64,000 bases of DNA from CAXTPV01 sp965276715 (GTDB taxonomy: Bacteria; Pseudomonadota; Alphaproteobacteria; Acetobacterales; Acetobacteraceae), in NCBI GenBank assembly GCA_965276715.1, contig OZ255622.1, positions 310,001-374,000 of the forward strand. The letters are read 5' to 3'. Shown here in pieces: positions 44,098 through 52,749 of the stretch. Position 1 is the stretch's first letter, and each line of letters begins with the position of its first letter. Both the position numbers and the translations under genes were made by a program. The notes under the pieces were generated by a model. That model was given only the letters and a program-made list of their open reading frames with translations, was not told the origin of the DNA and did no database searches.

Positions 44098-44814
44098 TCA
44101 GATCAGGGACAGCCAAGCAAGCGTGTTCACAGGCATACTGTCTATGATGGTGTTCCTGATGTCATCATCTGTCACAGTGTCACCGAGAAAGGTGTCTGTC
44201 ACATACTCGATTGCCCCGATATTGTAGCCACCAGATGCCCATGGAACATTCATGTCTCCGGGATGCCAGTAGCCATTCACCTGAAGCAGATCGGCGGTCT
44301 CCGCTTGTCGCCTGACTTTGATAAGGCATTGAAACGGAAGCTGAAGCGACCCGTAGGCGAGACCGGAATAATTGTATCCTCTCCCCCCGCCGTCTGCAGG
44401 CTCTGCAAGTGACGCATAACCCCCGGTATCAGCTGGTCTCCCCGGCTCGAAGACCTCGACCTGGGAATTTGTGAGGGACCTCACAGCTGAAATCACGCCG
44501 GCTCGCGTCGCCCGTTCCGCAAGCAACCTCGCAGTCAGCCGAGTTCGAAAGCTAACATCGTCTTCCTGAGTATGCCGTCTCAGCGTCAAAGCATAAAAGT
44601 CTAGCGCGATCATGTCGAGGAAGGCACCTGTCGCAGTCGCCATTCGCGCCTGCTCCCTCGCATAAGTGATCAAGGCAAAGATGTAGGCCCAAGCCGTACC
44701 GATGCCGGACAAAGTGCCCCGTAGTATAGGCGCATTCTCTAGCGCCCCAAACCATCGAAGTGGCAGGACATTGAACATACGCCAAGCCATGTCATCCACA
44801 TCACCGGTCGCCAC
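44098..44814 (-). CDS. Baseplate-proximal tail protein, gpI-position
   Basis: A 238-residue protein directly downstream of the baseplate J gene, the position of P2 gpI. GTG 44814 is chosen because it is the first start after the J stop; the longer frame overlaps J. Seen: LPLRWFGALENAPILRG, TLRRHTQEDDVSFRTRL-type segments (FRTRLTARLLAERATRAGV) that resemble tail proteins of the YmfQ/gpI group, and a C-terminal part with NVPWASGGYNIGAIEYVTDTF. Gly- and Tyr-rich parts may bind baseplate partners. No tail-fibre gene follows, so this or the J protein may carry the tip. Confidence 0.55.
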   Translation of the reverse strand: MATGDVDDMAWRMFNVLPLRWFGALENAPILRGTLSGIGTAWAYIFALITYAREQARMATATGAFLDMIALDFYALTLRRHTQEDDVSFRTRLTARLLAERATRAGVISAVRSLTNSQVEVFEPGRPADTGGYASLAEPADGGGRGYNYSGLAYGSLQLPFQCLIKVRRQAETADLLQVNGYWHPGDMNVPWASGGYNIGAIEYVTDTFLGDTVTDDDIRNTIIDSMPVNTLAWLSLI

Positions 44815-44815
44815 G

Positions 44816-45943
44816 TCAGGACACCGTGATCGTGCCAGGCCGGACGACCTGACCGATGCCGCCACCGAGATCGGCGGTGCCGTTGTTCGCGAACAAGGCT
44901 AGAACGTTCGCAACGTTGGCATCCGCTTGGTACGCTACATTCGCCAACCTTGTGTAGGGAAGCGGTGCACCCACTGCCAATCCATCAACAAATCGCGTCA
45001 GGGCGGTCGCCACATGTTGCCGCGTCAGTCCAACGTCTGCTCCAGGCAACACCAAGAGTTGCATCGAGATGTCGGCGTTGATCAAGGTTGGACCAACAAC
45101 CAGGACGATCGATCCAATCGGCCTTACAGCATCGACCGCAGCGGAGACAGATGCCAACAGATCGGCAGGTGGAGCTCCAGAACCATCATCAACGACGACC
45201 GTGAACGTCCCCAACCTGGCGTATCCGGAGGAATCGGAATTCTCGATCACGGTCGTCGTCAGACCCTGCTGGACGCTCATCACGGCATTCTCGACCGCAG
45301 CAATCGTCGCGCGGGATCGTGAGTTTATGTAGCTGACGAACCGCGCCCTAAGCGACGCGTCTGTCTCTGCATCGAGGCCGCCGGAAAGCGCCTGCTGATT
45401 TGTCACGACATCGATACCGACCACCGCTGCGCCGAGAAGGTTGATCGTTCCGGCTTGGACGTTGCCTGAGGAGCCCGCCGCCACCGCTTTGATCGGGACA
45501 TTGACGGACGGAGTTCCTGCCGGCCGGATGTAGGAATTGGTGACTGCTGACCAGAACGGACTGGCGGGATCGACAGAGACTGCGAACATGTATTGGCCGT
45601 CTGACGTTTTGACAATCGTCCCGGCTGGTACCACGCCAGACTGCGATTGTGGTGCCAGACACGTCAGCGTCACAGCGCCGACTGCTGCAGTCCCCGGCAA
45701 GCGTGTCAAACCGAAGTCGCCGACCCAGCTGTCGATGTCCGTCCCGCTGGAGGTCGCCAACCTCGACATCGCCATGACCTGCAGGATCAGGTACTGCAGC
45801 CACAGCGCAACTGACGCGGATGCCTCGAGCAGAGCTCTGGTCACTGATCCGACCGATACGTCCAGTAAGACTGAGCAGGCACCCTGAATACTTGCGCTCA
45901 TGTTCTGGACGAGTGTTGTGAAACTTTGAAGCGAGAGTTGCAA
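44816..45943 (-). CDS. Baseplate J/gp47-like protein
   Basis: A 375-residue wedge component of a contractile-tail baseplate. Seen: LEASASVALWLQYLILQVM, SGTDIDSWVGDFGLTRLPGTAAVGAVTLT, VPAGTIVKTSDGQYMF (the conserved VxxGT), KAVAAGSSGNVQAGTI and GGLDAETDASLRARFVSYIN, all typical of baseplate J (P2 gpJ, Mu gp47). Start is TTG, one base after the W stop, with no gap, so it is translationally coupled. Confidence 0.88.
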   Translation of the reverse strand: MQLSLQSFTTLVQNMSASIQGACSVLLDVSVGSVTRALLEASASVALWLQYLILQVMAMSRLATSSGTDIDSWVGDFGLTRLPGTAAVGAVTLTCLAPQSQSGVVPAGTIVKTSDGQYMFAVSVDPASPFWSAVTNSYIRPAGTPSVNVPIKAVAAGSSGNVQAGTINLLGAAVVGIDVVTNQQALSGGLDAETDASLRARFVSYINSRSRATIAAVENAVMSVQQGLTTTVIENSDSSGYARLGTFTVVVDDGSGAPPADLLASVSAAVDAVRPIGSIVLVVGPTLINADISMQLLVLPGADVGLTRQHVATALTRFVDGLAVGAPLPYTRLANVAYQADANVANVLALFANNGTADLGGGIGQVVRPGTITVS

Positions 45944-46321
45944 TTATCGGCTCCCAAGCGTCAACACAGGTTGCTGTGTCAGACCCGTCATCGCGCTGAC
46001 GTAAGTGATCATGGCAGTGACGATACCGCTGTCTGCAGCAGAAACCGACACCGTCGGTAGCGGCCGCCTTGCCACGTCCGCCTCCAGCAGCATCTGACCC
46101 CGGACGATTGATAAGAGGAGCGCAGCGTTTGCGATGTCACCGACAAATGACGCCAAGCCGGCTCCATAGGATGGCTGCCATATATATGTTCCTCGCGACG
46201 TGAGAAGGCGCCTCAGAACACGCTCCCTCACTGCCTCGTCGTCAAACACGCAAGCGAGATCGCCGCTGCTTCCGACGTTTAGATCGTCGCCGAACACGTG
46301 CGCAATGTCCGGCATGGTCAA
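45944..46321 (-). CDS. Baseplate W / gp25-like protein
   Basis: A 125-residue small wedge protein (P2 gpW, T4 gp25 type). Seen: DEAVRERVLRRLLTSRGTYIWQPSYGAGLASFVG, with the lysozyme-family-like LLTSRG..IW.P.YG signature, and ITYVSAMTG near the end. It overlaps V (ATGA) upstream and abuts J downstream, the usual W-J order. Confidence 0.85.
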   Translation of the reverse strand: MTMPDIAHVFGDDLNVGSSGDLACVFDDEAVRERVLRRLLTSRGTYIWQPSYGAGLASFVGDIANAALLLSIVRGQMLLEADVARRPLPTVSVSAADSGIVTAMITYVSAMTGLTQQPVLTLGSR

Positions 46322-46845
46322 CGACTCGGAGCTGTCGTCGTCGCTGAACCAGCGGCGACACCACCGTGCACATGGTCGACAGCGCTGATTGTCTGCACCA
46401 CAACATCATCCGTGACCCGCACGGTGCCCTCGATGCTGACATCTCCCCTGATTGCGATGCCAGTTTCAGACAGATGCAGGTAATTGCCGTTTGCGAGAAA
46501 GAAGCCGATCTCCCCAGGCTGCACAGGCTTACCAGTGACCGGTGAGTTGGGTGGTGACATGATGGTGTCAAAGACCCGCGCCACGATGACAGGATGTTCA
46601 GCATCGCCTTCAACCGGCACAACAAGAACCTGCGTCCCGATTTCGGACGGACAGCATATTTTCAAACCAGCACACGCGAGGCCGGCATCGGGAAGCCATC
46701 CGCTGACCACATTCTCGGGCTGGATCGTGATCTTGACAGAGTGGCTGACTGGATCTACCGCCGTGACGATCCCGTGACGAGCACGGCCCTGCTGCCCTGA
46801 CAGGCCTGCATCCTGTAGACGGTTCGCATGTAAAAGGCTGTTCAT
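46318..46845 (-). CDS. Baseplate assembly V, tail-spike protein
   Basis: A 175-residue central spike/hub protein (P2 gpV type). Seen: GIVTAVDPVSHSVKITIQPE, an OB-fold-like SGWLPDAGLACAGLKI, PSEIGTQVLVVPVEGDAEHPVIVARVF and a C-terminal repeat of beta-hairpin character (GNYLHLSETGIAIRGDVSIEGTVRVTDDV) that would form the triple-beta-helix needle, ending with VDHVHGGVAAGS, where metal-binding HxH sites are often seen. Overlaps W. Confidence 0.85.
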   Translation of the reverse strand: MNSLLHANRLQDAGLSGQQGRARHGIVTAVDPVSHSVKITIQPENVVSGWLPDAGLACAGLKICCPSEIGTQVLVVPVEGDAEHPVIVARVFDTIMSPPNSPVTGKPVQPGEIGFFLANGNYLHLSETGIAIRGDVSIEGTVRVTDDVVVQTISAVDHVHGGVAAGSATTTAPSR

Positions 46846-46874
46846 GACGTTCTCTTTCCCAGATTATCGGCTGC

Positions 46875-47936
46875 CTATTGTGGTCGAGCAACGAATGACT
46901 GCGAAAACCCGCCCGTGGCATCAAGCTGCCGACTAACTGAGTCGACGATATAAAGGCCGTCCCAGCCATTGCTGCCAACAACCTGTAAAGTCGACCTTGG
47001 CATCAACAAGGTGTCACCGGTCATGTCGCCCGACAGGCTCCGACGATGGCGCACGATGTCATTGTATAAAGCCGACGCTCGTACCGAGGCTGCTTCATCC
47101 GTTAGGTTGGGAGAGATAAAGGTGAAGTTGGCCGCGGCGGATGTGAGCGAGCTACTTCCTTCAACCGCAACTCGTTGCCGACTGTTCCAGCTTCTCACGA
47201 TTACGCGCGTGCCGCTATCGAGACCGACACGCCGGTTGAGCCTCAGTCGCTTGAACGGCGTTGCCGTCTCCGTGGAGGGCCCAAGTCGCGACAAATCTAT
47301 AGTCAACGCCGTGACTCCGCCGGCTCCGCTTGGCTGGAAATTCAGGACTTGTCCATCAGCCCAGCAATCGAAACCTTCTGCATGCGCAAGATAGGATACG
47401 ATGTCAAACGCGTTGGAAAATCTGGTGAAGGCGTTTAACGACGCGCGCGAGTGCTCGAGTTCATAGAATTGACCCACGATCGTAGAGGTCGCTTGGACGT
47501 TCGCCACCAGTCCGGCTTCGGCCGCTAGGGCAGCCACGATCTGAGAAGAAGTCTGATTGACAAAACTTGTGGTCGACGGCAAATCCATCAACCGACCTAG
47601 AAGGTCGCGTCCCTCAAGTTCTATGATCCCGCTTTCAACATCCATCGCCAAGTGATCGGCGCGGCCGACCATCATTGACTGCCAGGCAGCCGGTCCCGAA
47701 GCAGAATCTGTCGTTCCGAAAGCTATTTCGACCAGGATCTCTTGACGCTGACTCGATATCGTCGGGATGAGAGTTGACCAGACAGGTGCGAAATCGGGTC
47801 TATCATCAAGAATGACGCATGCCCGGAATGTGCCCGCCTCGGCGTACCTGGTCTGCTCCATTCCGACGCTCAGGCATCTCTCGCAGACGATGCCGTTGAT
47901 CCGCAGTCTGGCCGAGGCGTTCTGGATTTGGGTCAT
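46875..47936 (-). CDS. Phage late control / tail hub protein D
   Basis: A 353-residue baseplate hub protein (P2 gpD, T4 gp27 type) that bridges tube and spike. Seen: GIVCERCLSVGMEQTRYAEAG, EILVEIAFG, GRADHLAMDVESGIIELEGRDLLGRLMD with the conserved GRD, NAFDIVSYLAHAEGFDCW and SVSRQLDATGGFSQSF at the end. Start overlaps the X gene stop (ATGA). Confidence 0.83.
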   Translation of the reverse strand: MTQIQNASARLRINGIVCERCLSVGMEQTRYAEAGTFRACVILDDRPDFAPVWSTLIPTISSQRQEILVEIAFGTTDSASGPAAWQSMMVGRADHLAMDVESGIIELEGRDLLGRLMDLPSTTSFVNQTSSQIVAALAAEAGLVANVQATSTIVGQFYELEHSRASLNAFTRFSNAFDIVSYLAHAEGFDCWADGQVLNFQPSGAGGVTALTIDLSRLGPSTETATPFKRLRLNRRVGLDSGTRVIVRSWNSRQRVAVEGSSSLTSAAANFTFISPNLTDEAASVRASALYNDIVRHRRSLSGDMTGDTLLMPRSTLQVVGSNGWDGLYIVDSVSRQLDATGGFSQSFVARPQ

Positions 47937-48118
47937 GGGAGCTGCCTTGTTGGCATCAGGAGCGAGGCGCCGAGTGGTGGCAGTGTCAACGTGACCGTTC
48001 CGATAATCATCGGATCGTCTAAGCCATTAAGGCTTGCAATGTGGTCCCAGGACGTGGCGTCCGACAACCATGTCGCTGCAACATGGAAAAGCGTCGTATC
48101 GGTCACAGTTACCTGCAT
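47933..48118 (-). CDS. Tail X (LysM-like) protein
   Basis: A 61-residue protein from ATG 48118: MQVTVTDTTLFHVAATWL then SWDHIASLNGLDDPMIIGTVTLTLP, a single LysM-like unit as in P2 gpX, which sits at the tail end. The longer frame (100 residues) overlaps the adaptor gene and lacks similarity. Overlaps D by four bases. Below the size at which it would usually be noticed. Confidence 0.7.
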   Translation of the reverse strand: MQVTVTDTTLFHVAATWLSDATSWDHIASLNGLDDPMIIGTVTLTLPPLGASLLMPTRQLP

Positions 48119-48147
48119 TTGTTTCGTCCGAGCTAATTCGCATGGGA

Positions 48148-48936
48148 TTAAGAATGTACGACTGGGCTGAAGCCGGCGCCGTTCAGAAACGCCAAGTTCG
48201 ACGCCGCCCGGTTCACGTAACCCCCCGCCTGACAAGCAATGGCGATGATCAACGCATCTTGGATTGCTTGGACCAGGCTGAACGAACCTTTGACGATACT
48301 TCCAGTTGCTGAACTTGCAGACAGAGATAAGAGAGAGGAACTTGCCGCAATCAAACCGGCGGAGATTACCTCTCCGGGAACAAGGAGAGCGGTCTGGGAC
48401 GAGGACGTCAGGGTGCTCGTAGTCGTCAGGCTGTTGACTGCACTCGTCAGTCCTGCTGGCAGTGACGGGAAATACAATGTCGAGTCAGGGATGCTTCCCA
48501 CAGCAATCGTGGCGCGGCCGAGGTCATCCAGAATGCCGCTCAACCCTGCGCTTGTTGAGGTGATATCAAAGGTTGAGCCTCGCGAGATCGCCTCCGCCTG
48601 TATGGCGTAGTGGATGACACTGCCTCTCTCGCCGTAACGGACCACGACGCCGGTGATGAGGACAAGCTCGGTCCACGCGCCGATCGTGAGTTGGAGTGGC
48701 TGTCCGGCATCACGAAGGGCTTCAAGCAGTTGTGCCCTTTCAGCGGCAGTCGGACCGATGAAACAGCCCTGCAGATCCCGCCTTTGTGGATCAGCCCCCA
48801 AGATCTGAATGACGCGGTCACCACCAATGACGTGGTGGACAGCAACACGCATCCGGCCGCCGTGATCAAAGAAGGTCGGAACCTCCATACCCACAAGCTC
48901 AAGCGGACCCAGGACGACCGGTGAAATGCCCAGCAA
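48148..48936 (-). CDS. Tail adaptor, DNA-circularisation-N / gpU-like
   Basis: A 262-residue protein lying between the tape-measure slot and X. The first 110 residues (LGPLELVGMEVPTFFDHGGRM, GGDRVIQILGADPQRRDL, GCFIGPTAAERAQLLEALR) match the N-terminal domain seen in Mu gpN/tail adaptor proteins. The C-terminal half is Ser/Leu/Ala-rich and unlike anything I know. A TTG start with AAAGG seven bases upstream is used. It links tail tube and baseplate by position; name uncertain. Confidence 0.6.
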   Translation of the reverse strand: MLGISPVVLGPLELVGMEVPTFFDHGGRMRVAVHHVIGGDRVIQILGADPQRRDLQGCFIGPTAAERAQLLEALRDAGQPLQLTIGAWTELVLITGVVVRYGERGSVIHYAIQAEAISRGSTFDITSTSAGLSGILDDLGRATIAVGSIPDSTLYFPSLPAGLTSAVNSLTTTSTLTSSSQTALLVPGEVISAGLIAASSSLLSLSASSATGSIVKGSFSLVQAIQDALIIAIACQAGGYVNRAASNLAFLNGAGFSPVVHS

Positions 48937-48957
48937 TCTGTTGACCTTTATTCAGGT

Positions 48958-49992
48958 TTAAGGGGGAGGGACATTTGACCCGACACTCAAAGGCGACGCG
49001 CGCAAATTTAGAAAACGTGAACCTGCTGGCTCGCTGGTAAGAGCGCGTGCCTGATGAGCAGCCATGATCTCACCCAGGCGACGGCCATCGACAATGACCT
49101 CACCGGAAAGAATCATCGTGCTTGATTGAGTGTCCGATCCTGATCCTTCGATATTTTTTGCGCTGCCGCTGTCTAGCCCGAACTCCCTGGCAGGCGGCCT
49201 TCTCATGACGTGCCCACCCAAGCTGCTCTGTGAGTGCGCCGACATCGCGCTGGACACGCGCCGCTCAATGGGACCATTCACGTCCTGAAATTTGTGAGGC
49301 TGTCTGTCCTGGCGGTTAAGACGGCCATTTCCCTCATCAACCAGATTTCTTCGCAGATGATGCGATAAGCGACTGTCAGGCCAAAGATTTGAGCGCGATC
49401 CGCTTCCGATCGTTTGTTCTTTCAGCGATGACTGCAGCTCCCACGGCACGGCATGTCCCCGCTTAGCGAACGAGGATATCAGTCTAGATGGAGCAGAATT
49501 GCCTCGATGCGGCATCTGGCCTAAGCCTCGCGTCGCCACACTGGATCTGTCGATCGGCCTTCCAATCTGGGAGTCGAGTTGTACGCCCAGGTCGACGGCC
49601 CACGGCTCATCGCTCCGTCGCGCCTGAAGCCGTCGTGCTGAAGAATAGTGGTGCGGCCGCGTTGAAACCATCGGCCGATCGCCTGACTGAGATCGATGGT
49701 GCAACATAGACAGGGGATTCGACGTCCATGAAGCCGAGTGTAGCGCCTTAAATAGCGGCTCGCTCCGCCCGGATGACAAATCGGCCCTCTGAACCAATCT
49801 CGACCGAAGAAAACGTGCAATCCGAAGCGGGCCTCCCAACCTCTGAAGACGCGCAGCTGTCGGCATCGGTGTAATGGTAGCAAACAGCATTCCTGGCCGC
49901 GACAGGCAAGCAAGACGGCTTCGCATTGCGGAGTAGGGAGTGCCTGCCATCATTGCCCCTGCGACTACCAATCCCGTCTTGAGAACGACCAA
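48958..49992 (-). CDS. Short tape-measure-like tail protein
   Basis: Sits in the tape-measure slot after G/GT. The 344-residue frame starts with a hydrophobic stretch (LKTGLVVAGAMMAG) and ends with a typical tape-measure or tail tail-end: ILSGEVIVDGRRLGEIMAAHQ and SRFLNLRASPLSVG. The middle is rich in Arg, Ser and His, without the usual long helix/coiled coil. Two other frames also show protein-like stretches between 49,620 and 49,830, so a sequencing or natural frame change inside it is possible. TTG start is inferred. If the frame is right, the tail is unusually short. Confidence 0.5.
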   Translation of the reverse strand: MVVLKTGLVVAGAMMAGTPYSAMRSRLACLSRPGMLFATITPMPTAARLQRLGGPLRIARFLRSRLVQRADLSSGRSEPLFKALHSASWTSNPLSMLHHRSQSGDRPMVSTRPHHYSSARRLQARRSDEPWAVDLGVQLDSQIGRPIDRSSVATRGLGQMPHRGNSAPSRLISSFAKRGHAVPWELQSSLKEQTIGSGSRSNLWPDSRLSHHLRRNLVDEGNGRLNRQDRQPHKFQDVNGPIERRVSSAMSAHSQSSLGGHVMRRPPAREFGLDSGSAKNIEGSGSDTQSSTMILSGEVIVDGRRLGEIMAAHQARALTSEPAGSRFLNLRASPLSVGSNVPPP

Positions 49993-50515
49993 AACTTATA
50001 CGCTTGCTGTTCGCACTCATCATCAATGATCCGCAGGGCCGCTTGTCGACGCCCCGAGGACCAATCAATGGCCACTTGCCAAGGCACGCCGTGTTTCGCA
50101 AGCACGATGATCTCACGAAAGCCGGCGTGCCTGGTCAGTTTCCCGCTGCTATCGCCTCATCCAGCATCTCGTGCTCTTTGATGTCAGCCGGATCTTCCCC
50201 GAAGGCAACCTGCAAGGCTTCCAGGCCCTCCGGACCCAGTTTGCGAAGGATGCTCCGTATGGTCTCTCGCGTCTTCAAAGCGCTCGGCTGTGGAGTGCCA
50301 TTGATGCTGATGACGGAAGCCGCCAACAGTGCCACATTGACCCAAGCTTGATTGTCGATCTGCGATCCAGCCAATTCCATGAAATCCCACTGGTCTGCCA
50401 TGTCGAGTTCGATAGCCTCGATGATTAAGCTCCCGACACCAACCCTGACTCCCGACTTGGAGACATTGTTGATAATAAAATCAGTCTTCTCGACCCTGAT
50501 CGATGCTTCTTGCAT
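49965..50515 (-). CDS. G-T frameshift product of tail assembly chaperones
   Basis: Continuous reading of the G frame and, after a -1 slip at GGGAAAC (50138-50144), of a further 57 codons (LTRHAGFREIIVLAKHG...) ending in a TAG at 49965-49967, would give about 183 residues. The extension reads as a real protein: helix-rich and with DEC, Trp-rich DWS and end RRDW. This corresponds to lambda G/GT and P2 E/E', where a small fraction of the protein carries the T extension to recruit the tape measure. The extension overlaps the start of the tape-measure gene. Confidence 0.75.
50135..50515 (-). CDS. Tail assembly chaperone G (P2 E-like)
   Basis: A 126-residue protein directly after the tube gene. 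The sequence (SIRVEKTDFIINNVSKSGV...LRKLGPEGLEALQVAFG) is a soluble alpha/beta type like tail assembly chaperones. Stop at 50135-50137 directly after the slippery site. Together with the frameshift extension it forms the G/GT pair needed for tail initiation. Confidence 0.75.
   Translation of the reverse strand: MQEASIRVEKTDFIINNVSKSGVRVGVGSLIIEAIELDMADQWDFMELAGSQIDNQAWVNVALLAASVISINGTPQPSALKTRETIRSILRKLGPEGLEALQVAFGEDPADIKEHEMLDEAIAAGN
50138..50144 (-). promoter_or_regulatory. Programmed -1 ribosomal frameshift heptamer GGGAAAC
   Basis: On the minus strand GGGAAAC lies in frame as G-GGA-AAC (X XXY YYZ) and is followed immediately by the TGA stop of G. The heptamer type is a known slippery sequence, and the -1 frame is open for 59 codons. 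A downstream stem-loop stimulator was not identified by eye. Confidence 0.78.
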
Positions 50516-50524
50516 ATCTTTTGC

Positions 50525-50950
50525 TCACATCCGGATGCGCTGACTGGCGAAGAAGCCAATTGTTTGTTTCACGATATTGTCAGCTTGAAAGTGCCCCGCA
50601 TTTGACAGAACGAGAGACACACCAATGAATTCGTAAGTGCTCACACTGTTGTCGGGCTCACTGACATACTGATAGATCGTTCCCGTTCCAATCAGCCCTG
50701 AAGACCAGAAGGCGGCCTCGATCGATGCAATGAGATCGTCAACCGCCGAACTTCCCCTGTCCACTTGGAACTGACCTCTCCATCCCGACGGGGTCGTGAA
50801 TTCCACGGGAACGCTGTTGAGCGGATCGGCTCGCTGATGCTTGACTTCCTGAGCGGCGCTAAAACCTGTCACATCACGAAGATCGATCCTCGACCCGTTC
50901 CAAAGAAGAATCAGTTGGCAGTTTCTGCCAATCGTGTAGGTATTCGCCAT
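50525..50950 (-). CDS. Tail tube protein
   Basis: A 141-residue protein that follows the sheath gene, the usual place of the tube (P2 FII type). Sequence opens YTIGRNCQLILLWNGSRIDL and is beta-rich throughout, with a Gly-, Ser-, Val-rich C-terminus (GTGTIYQYVSEPDNSVSTYEF). Assignment is mainly positional. Confidence 0.68.
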   Translation of the reverse strand: MANTYTIGRNCQLILLWNGSRIDLRDVTGFSAAQEVKHQRADPLNSVPVEFTTPSGWRGQFQVDRGSSAVDDLIASIEAAFWSSGLIGTGTIYQYVSEPDNSVSTYEFIGVSLVLSNAGHFQADNIVKQTIGFFASQRIRM

Positions 50951-50984
50951 CTGCGTTCTCCATCAAAGCCGTGACGAGTCGTAT

Positions 50985-52553
50985 CTATGAGCTGGAAGAT
51001 GTGGAGGTCACTTGCACTCCGGCGCCGCCTTGGAGGTTGACGAGGAATTTCTCGTTGATCCCCTGGTAGATAACCTGAACGTCTGCCTGCACGTAACCGA
51101 GCGCGGTCCGGCTTTGTGGATTGTTTGCCAGGTCGCATTTAACAGCATATGGCGTCGACCCATCCGGGCTTCCCAGGATGCCCTGGGACAACAGATTGCC
51201 AAGGTAGCCGAGAAGCGTCGCGCGGATATTCGCGAACAGCGACTGATTGATCAACTGCCCTACATAACTGCCCATACCGGCGGCAAGTGTTGCTGAGATG
51301 TAGTTTGTCAGACGAGTGTAGCTGTCCCCATATATTGCTGCATTGCTGGATGAATTGTGACCGCATCGGACCGCCCAGTACGGACCACCAGGAGCCGGGT
51401 TGCAGATGACGTCGATCCCATTACTGAACAGCGTCTGCAACTCGGCTGTAGAGTATGTGCTTGTCTGACTGCTCCCGATTGCGCCTGAACGTTGGCTGCC
51501 GACCACGCCATACAAAGGCTTGTTCAGGCTGGACTGACTTGGCGCAAGGTTGCCGAGCCGCCCGGCAACAAATCCCTGGGGACTGACCAACCGCGTTTGC
51601 TGATTAGCTTGGTCATACCAAGCAAGCCAGTCGCCGAACATCAGCTTCGCGGAATAGCTGTCGATACCCGCTGCCTGTTTGCCTGAGATTGCGGCAGCCA
51701 CCGTTTGTCCGGCTGGTCCGGTCAGGATCATGTAGATCCCCTCTGAGAGACCGAATGCGACCTGGCTTGACCAAGTCGAATTGTCGTCAGCATCGGAAAG
51801 GATGCCAAGCGCACATCCCTGTCCGCGGAGCGCGTACATACCCGATCTTGGGATCCCGTCGCCGCCCACCAGCGTTTCGGCTACAACACCGGACGCGCCA
51901 TCTGTACCACCGAGCAGTGTCTGTGCCTGCACCACCGATGGTGGTACAGAAACTGCTGTTCCGAGTGACGCCACCACCAGTTGGGATGGCCCGCGGAGAA
52001 CGCCGACACCCCCATTGATTGCAGCGACAAGATTTGACCAGAAGACGACGCCTCCAACAGTTGCATCGATATTGTCGAAGACCTCCGGAATATTTCCTGG
52101 AAGGGACAACACAAGTCGCCAGCTTCCGGCGCGTGATCCCGGCTCCAAGTCAACGGCCACTCTGTTTCCTAGGCTGCCGGTGTAAAGAGCAGTCAGCAGA
52201 ACGGGGTAGCTTCCCGCACCGAAGAGCAAGGCATAGTTCGCCGCAACATCTGTACTGTCCGTCACACGGACACCGACGAAGGCAGCGGCGCCTTGTGCGG
52301 CCGCTGTGCCGACATGTGTTCCGAGATCGTATTTGCGGGGCACTGGCGCGCCATAGATCGAGGCAAGCTGCGCGATGCTGCCAAAAACCACAGCCTGATT
52401 AACCGGTCCCCACGACGCGGTGCCGACAATCCCAATGACGTTGCTCGTGACGCCGTTCAGCAGGAGTTGTTGGGGAGGAACGATCTGTACGTAAAGATCC
52501 GGAACGCTGAGAGCGGTGGTGTTGAGGCTTCCCGCCTGGGTGATTTGCGCCAT
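50985..52553 (-). CDS. Contractile tail sheath protein
   Basis: A 522-residue subunit of the outer sheath. Seen: GVTSNVIGIVGTASWGPVNQ and YGAPVPRKYDLGTHVGTAAAQGA, and AAFVGVRVTD in the N-terminal domain, GSLGNRVAVDLE, and the C-terminal QVIYQGINEKFLV. These match the P2 FI/phage tail sheath family, so the tail is contractile (myovirus-like). Start ATG 52553 follows a small gene by four bases, so translation is coupled. Confidence 0.88.
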   Translation of the reverse strand: MAQITQAGSLNTTALSVPDLYVQIVPPQQLLLNGVTSNVIGIVGTASWGPVNQAVVFGSIAQLASIYGAPVPRKYDLGTHVGTAAAQGAAAFVGVRVTDSTDVAANYALLFGAGSYPVLLTALYTGSLGNRVAVDLEPGSRAGSWRLVLSLPGNIPEVFDNIDATVGGVVFWSNLVAAINGGVGVLRGPSQLVVASLGTAVSVPPSVVQAQTLLGGTDGASGVVAETLVGGDGIPRSGMYALRGQGCALGILSDADDNSTWSSQVAFGLSEGIYMILTGPAGQTVAAAISGKQAAGIDSYSAKLMFGDWLAWYDQANQQTRLVSPQGFVAGRLGNLAPSQSSLNKPLYGVVGSQRSGAIGSSQTSTYSTAELQTLFSNGIDVICNPAPGGPYWAVRCGHNSSSNAAIYGDSYTRLTNYISATLAAGMGSYVGQLINQSLFANIRATLLGYLGNLLSQGILGSPDGSTPYAVKCDLANNPQSRTALGYVQADVQVIYQGINEKFLVNLQGGAGVQVTSTSSSS

Positions 52554-52557
52554 GACG

Positions 52558-52737
52558 TCATTTACCCTCTTCGGCTGTCACTTCGCTGTTCCCAGCCACC
52601 TGCGTCGCCACAACAAACGACATTTGGCCATTCTTTGCGACAGCCTCGATGTCGGATGCGTTTGTGATCAGCTGACCCTTTGTAAATCCTGCAAACGGAT
52701 GCACGACAACCAGAGCTCTCTGTTCATAGACTGCCAT
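52558..52737 (-). CDS. Small 59-residue phage protein
   Basis: A frame of 59 residues too short for usual cut-offs: starts MAVYEQRALVVVHPFAGFTK, continues GQLITNASDIEAVAKNGQMS and ends SEVTAEEGK. It lies between the neck gene and the sheath with only a four-base gap to sheath, which argues for coupled expression. Similar small genes occur in this position in contractile phages; function unknown. Confidence 0.65.
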   Translation of the reverse strand: MAVYEQRALVVVHPFAGFTKGQLITNASDIEAVAKNGQMSFVVATQVAGNSEVTAEEGK

Positions 52738-52749
52738 TCAAAGCCTCCA

